Source: Enterobacter cloacae complex sp. ECNIH7 (GTDB lineage: Bacteria; Pseudomonadota; Gammaproteobacteria; Enterobacterales; Enterobacteriaceae). Taken from it: a DNA stretch of 64,000 bases. The notes under the pieces are model-generated. The model worked only from the letters and a program-made list of their open reading frames with translations. It was not told where the DNA came from and ran no database searches. This document shows, in pieces, positions 61,733 to 64,000 of this stretch. A program made the position numbers and the translations under genes. The stretch is from assembly GCF_002208095.1 (NCBI RefSeq), contig NZ_CP017990.1:1054001-1118000 (forward strand), written 5' to 3'. Numbering within the stretch: position 1 is the stretch's first letter; the number at the start of each line of letters is the position of its first letter.

Positions 61733-62704
61733 GTGGCACAGGAATATACTGTTGAACAATTGAACCACGGCCGTAAAGTCTGGGACTTTATGCGCTGGGA
61801 CTACTGGGCCTTCGGCATTTCAGGTTTCCTGCTGATTCTGTCCATCGGCATTATGAGCGTGAAAGGCTTTAACTGGGGTCTGGATTTCACCGGCGGTACG
61901 GTCATCGAGATCTCCCTGGAAAAGCCGGTCGATATGGACCAGATGCGTCTGTCTCTGCAGAAAGCGGGCTTTGAAGAGCCGCTGCTGCAGAACTTCGGCA
62001 GCAGCCGTGACATCATGGTGCGTATGCCACCGGTGCACGATGCCAACGGCAGCCAGGAGCTGGGCAGCAAGGTTGTTAGCGTGATTAACGAAACAACCAG
62101 CCAGAACGCGGCGGTCAAGCGTATTGAGTTCGTCGGCCCAAGCGTGGGTGCTGATCTGGCGCAGACCGGTGCGATGGCGCTGCTGGTGGCGCTGATCTCC
62201 ATTCTGGTATACGTCGGTTTCCGCTTTGAGTGGCGACTGGCGGCCGGTGTGGTTATCGCTCTGGCGCACGACGTGGTGATCACCATGGGCATACTGTCGC
62301 TGTTCCACATTGAGATTGACCTGACGATTGTGGCATCCCTGATGTCCGTTATCGGTTACTCACTGAACGACAGTATCGTGGTATCTGACCGTATCCGTGA
62401 AAACTTCCGTAAGATCCGTCGCGGTACGCCGTACGAAATCTTTAACGTGTCGTTGACCCAGACGCTGCACCGTACCCTGATCACATCCGGTACCACCCTG
62501 ATGGTGATCCTGATGCTGTTCCTCTTCGGTGGTCCGGTACTGGAAGGCTTCTCGCTGACCATGCTGATCGGTGTCACCATCGGTACGGCGTCGTCTATCT
62601 ACGTCGCGTCCGCTCTGGCACTGAAACTCGGCATGAAGCGCGAGCACCTGCTCCAGCAGAAAGTCGAGAAAGAAGGGGCGGATCAGCCGTCCATTCTACC
62701 GTAA
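61733..62704 (+). CDS. secF: protein translocase subunit SecF
   Basis: A 323-residue partner of SecD with six helices. GTG start 10 bp after secD, behind GAGGAG. Conserved [35 protein letters not shown] and [19 protein letters not shown]. An intrinsic terminator closes the operon. Confidence 0.98.
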   Translation: MAQEYTVEQLNHGRKVWDFMRWDYWAFGISGFLLILSIGIMSVKGFNWGLDFTGGTVIEISLEKPVDMDQMRLSLQKAGFEEPLLQNFGSSRDIMVRMPPVHDANGSQELGSKVVSVINETTSQNAAVKRIEFVGPSVGADLAQTGAMALLVALISILVYVGFRFEWRLAAGVVIALAHDVVITMGILSLFHIEIDLTIVASLMSVIGYSLNDSIVVSDRIRENFRKIRRGTPYEIFNVSLTQTLHRTLITSGTTLMVILMLFLFGGPVLEGFSLTMLIGVTIGTASSIYVASALALKLGMKREHLLQQKVEKEGADQPSILP

Positions 62705-62727
62705 GGCGACGTTTAGCGCGTTATCGA

Positions 62728-62757
62728 AATCCCGGTCGGTTGACCGGGATTTTTTTT
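62728..62757 (+). terminator. intrinsic terminator of the yajC-secDF operon
   Basis: AATCCCGGTC-GGT-TGACCGGGATT followed by TTTTTT, 24 bp after the secF stop. Confidence 0.92.
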
Positions 62758-62775
62758 ATCTGTTCCTGACAAACA

Positions 62776-62799
62776 CTCCTGACAGTATGCTGTCAGGAG
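62776..62799 (+). promoter_or_regulatory. perfect inverted repeat, probable operator of the VOC-regulator pair
   Basis: CTCCTGACAG (62776-62785), TATG, CTGTCAGGAG (62790-62799): a 10-bp perfect palindrome in the 140-bp gap after the secF terminator. TATGCT (62786-62791) in its centre could be a -10 with TTCCTG (62763-62768) as a 17-bp-spaced weak -35, so a bound protein would cover the promoter. The adjacent WYL regulator is the natural candidate. Confidence 0.65.
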
Positions 62800-62846
62800 C
62801 CCTCTCGTAGACTCCTTCTGAACCCAAACAACAGTCAGGAGGATGT

Positions 62847-63212
62847 ATGAAAAGCGTCATTAACTGGTTTGAAATTCCGGTCGCGGATATGGATCGCGCC
62901 ATCAAATTTTATGAGCCGGTGATGCAGCTCGCGCTGCGTCGCGAGAAAATGGACTGCGCGGAGCTGGCCGTTTTCCCGCATGAGGATCCGGGTACAGGCG
63001 GGGCGCTGGCAAAATTTGACGGCGTTACACCGTCTTTGCAGGGCGCTATTATTTACCTGCATACTGACAATCTGGCGGCCACGCTCGATCGCATCGCCTC
63101 TGCGGGCGGCGAGTGCGTGTTTGGCCCGCTGGAACTGCCGCATGGCATTGGCACTATCGCATTGTTTACCGACAGCGAGGGTAACCGCGTCGGCCTCCAT
63201 CAACCTGCCTGA
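62847..63212 (+). CDS. VOC-family (glyoxalase-like) protein
   Basis: A 121-residue cytoplasmic protein with the vicinal-oxygen-chelate fold: two beta-alpha-beta-beta-beta units, WFEIPVADMDRAIKFYEPVM and the second around AIIYLHTDNLAATLDRIASA, ending GTIALFTDSEGNRVGLHQP. Ribosome site AGGAGG. Metal ligands are not obvious, so it may be a binding protein rather than an enzyme. Followed 14 bp later by the regulator gene, with which it forms an operon. Substrate unknown. Confidence 0.85.
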   Translation: MKSVINWFEIPVADMDRAIKFYEPVMQLALRREKMDCAELAVFPHEDPGTGGALAKFDGVTPSLQGAIIYLHTDNLAATLDRIASAGGECVFGPLELPHGIGTIALFTDSEGNRVGLHQPA

Positions 63213-63226
63213 GAGCGGAATAAGAT

Positions 63227-63907
63227 ATGACCCGACGCGCTGACCGTTTGTTTCAGATTGTGCAGATCCTGCGGGGCAGGCGTCTGACAACGGCAGCGCA
63301 TCTGGCGGACCGGCTTGGCGTATCCGAGCGCACGGTCTACCGCGATATCCGCGACCTGTCGCTTTCCGGCGTGCCGGTGGAAGGTGAGGCGGGGAGCGGA
63401 TATCGGCTGATGTCGGGATTTGACCTGCCGCCGCTGATGCTGACAAATAAGGAGTCAGAGGCGCTGATCGTCGCGATTCGCCTGCTCAAAACTTGGGGAG
63501 GGGAATCGCTGTCGCGCGAGCTGGAGTCGGCTCAGGAGAAGGTGCTGGCTATCCTGCCCGAGGAGAGTCGTCGAAAGGCGGAGCAGACGCGGATCTACGC
63601 CCCGGATTTTTGCATGCAAAGCCACTCCCGTAGCGATTTTGACATGATTCATCAGGCAATTTCCGCTCAGCGTGTGCTGGCGTTGCATTACCGCGACGAA
63701 GTTGGGCAACTCTCACAGCGTGAGGTTCAGCCGTTAGGATTGTTCTTCTGGGGGGAGCGTTGGCTGCTGGCGGCGTGGTGCGAACGGCGCGATGACTATC
63801 GCTGTTTCCGGCTCGACCGATGTCTCAATATTGTGCAGACGGAGAGGCGGTTTAGCGAGAGTGCGGACAGGTCTCTGGCGGATTTTTTGCGGAAGGTTAA
63901 GCAGTAA
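63227..63907 (+). CDS. YafY-type HTH/WYL-domain transcriptional regulator
   Basis: A 226-residue regulator. The N-terminal HTH is clear (TTAAHLADRLGVSERTVYRD, then SLSGVPVEGEAGSGYRL). A WYL ligand-sensing domain lies around residues 140-190 (LALHYRDEVGQLSQREVQPL, GLFFWGERWLLAAW). WYL domains sense small ligands or nucleic acids. It is downstream of and probably co-transcribed with the VOC gene, likely regulating both through the palindrome at 62776. E. coli has other genes next to secF. Confidence 0.87.
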   Translation: MTRRADRLFQIVQILRGRRLTTAAHLADRLGVSERTVYRDIRDLSLSGVPVEGEAGSGYRLMSGFDLPPLMLTNKESEALIVAIRLLKTWGGESLSRELESAQEKVLAILPEESRRKAEQTRIYAPDFCMQSHSRSDFDMIHQAISAQRVLALHYRDEVGQLSQREVQPLGLFFWGERWLLAAWCERRDDYRCFRLDRCLNIVQTERRFSESADRSLADFLRKVKQ

Positions 63908-63921
63908 AAAGCCTGGCGGCG

Positions 63922-64000
63922 AGGTAAAAGCAAAACGGCAACGTATGTTGCCGTTTTTAGTATTTGTTCCCTCTCCCTGTGGGAGAGGGGCAGGGTGAGG
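63922..64000. repeat. composite hairpin plus palindromic repeat (copy 8), running off the window
   Basis: AGGTAAAAGCAAAACGGC... with hairpin AAAACGGCAAC-GTAT-GTTGCCGTTTTT (63932-63958), then CCCTCTCCC...GGGAGAGGGG, CAGGGTGAGG (63969-64000). Compared with 39540-39621, the stem has a paired change (CAGCAAC/GTTGCTG versus CGGCAAC/GTTGCCG), which keeps it intact. It follows the regulator gene and probably ends its transcript. Confidence 0.8.

Overview
The window is a stretch of enterobacterial chromosome. From tauA (about 11.7 kb) to secF (62.7 kb), gene content and order follow the E. coli K-12 segment tauABCD-hemB-(yaiT)-iprA-ampH-sbmA-yaiW-yaiY-yaiZ-ddlA-iraP-phoA-psiF-dgcC-proC-yaiI-aroL-yaiA-aroM-ppnP-rdgC-mak-sbcC-sbcD-phoB-phoR-brnQ-proY-malZ-acpH-queA-tgt-yajC-secD-secF. 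Protein divergence, the high GC content, an intact autotransporter at the yaiT position, a tsaA-type peroxiredoxin, and short palindromic repeats unlike those of E. coli suggest Enterobacter or a near relative (Enterobacter cloacae complex, Lelliottia, Leclercia). I saw no phage, insertion sequence, tRNA, rRNA or CRISPR array.

Layout. (1) 1-8.4 kb is accessory: a catalase-like haem peroxidase coupled to a cytochrome b561, a flavin reductase-like protein, a secreted yellow/royal-jelly-type protein divergent from a LysR regulator, a small membrane protein, a HAMP-GAF-GGDEF diguanylate cyclase and an AI-2E-family permease. (2) 8.8-11.1 kb is mmuPM (S-methylmethionine uptake and methyl transfer to homocysteine) behind tandem MetJ-like boxes. 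(3) 11.7-15.1 kb is tauABCD for taurine sulfur. (4) 15.2-30.3 kb carries a two-domain acyltransferase resembling OlsF, hemB, an autotransporter, iprA, ampH, a cysteine hydrolase, sbmA-yaiW, yaiY, yaiZ, ddlA, an extensin-like protein and an MdtG-like efflux pump. (5) 30.5-49.4 kb is conserved backbone: RpoS control (iraP), phosphate (phoA-psiF, phoBR), c-di-GMP (dgcC), proline (proC, proY), shikimate (aroL, aroM), nucleoside and sugar metabolism (ppnP, mak), recombination (rdgC, sbcCD) and branched-chain amino acid uptake (brnQ). (6) 49.9-64 kb has malZ, an inserted DUF2339-DUF3999-tsaA block, acpH, queA-tgt-yajC-secDF, and a VOC protein with a WYL-type regulator behind a perfect inverted repeat.

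Regulatory sites visible in the sequence are Pho boxes before phoA and phoB, two exact MalT boxes before malZ, tandem met boxes before mmuP, a TyrR-like box before aroL, and inverted repeats before the catalase and VOC genes. Intergenic space also holds two families not explained by the genes. One is a structured element of about 290 bp, present twice 38 kb apart with base changes that keep its hairpins. The other is a family of about 35-bp palindromes (eight copies), some joined to a terminator-like hairpin; one copy supplies the last codons and stop of the OlsF-like gene. No single clearly new multi-gene system stands out. The best candidates for follow-up are the structured element, the DUF2339-DUF3999 pair and the OlsF-like enzyme.
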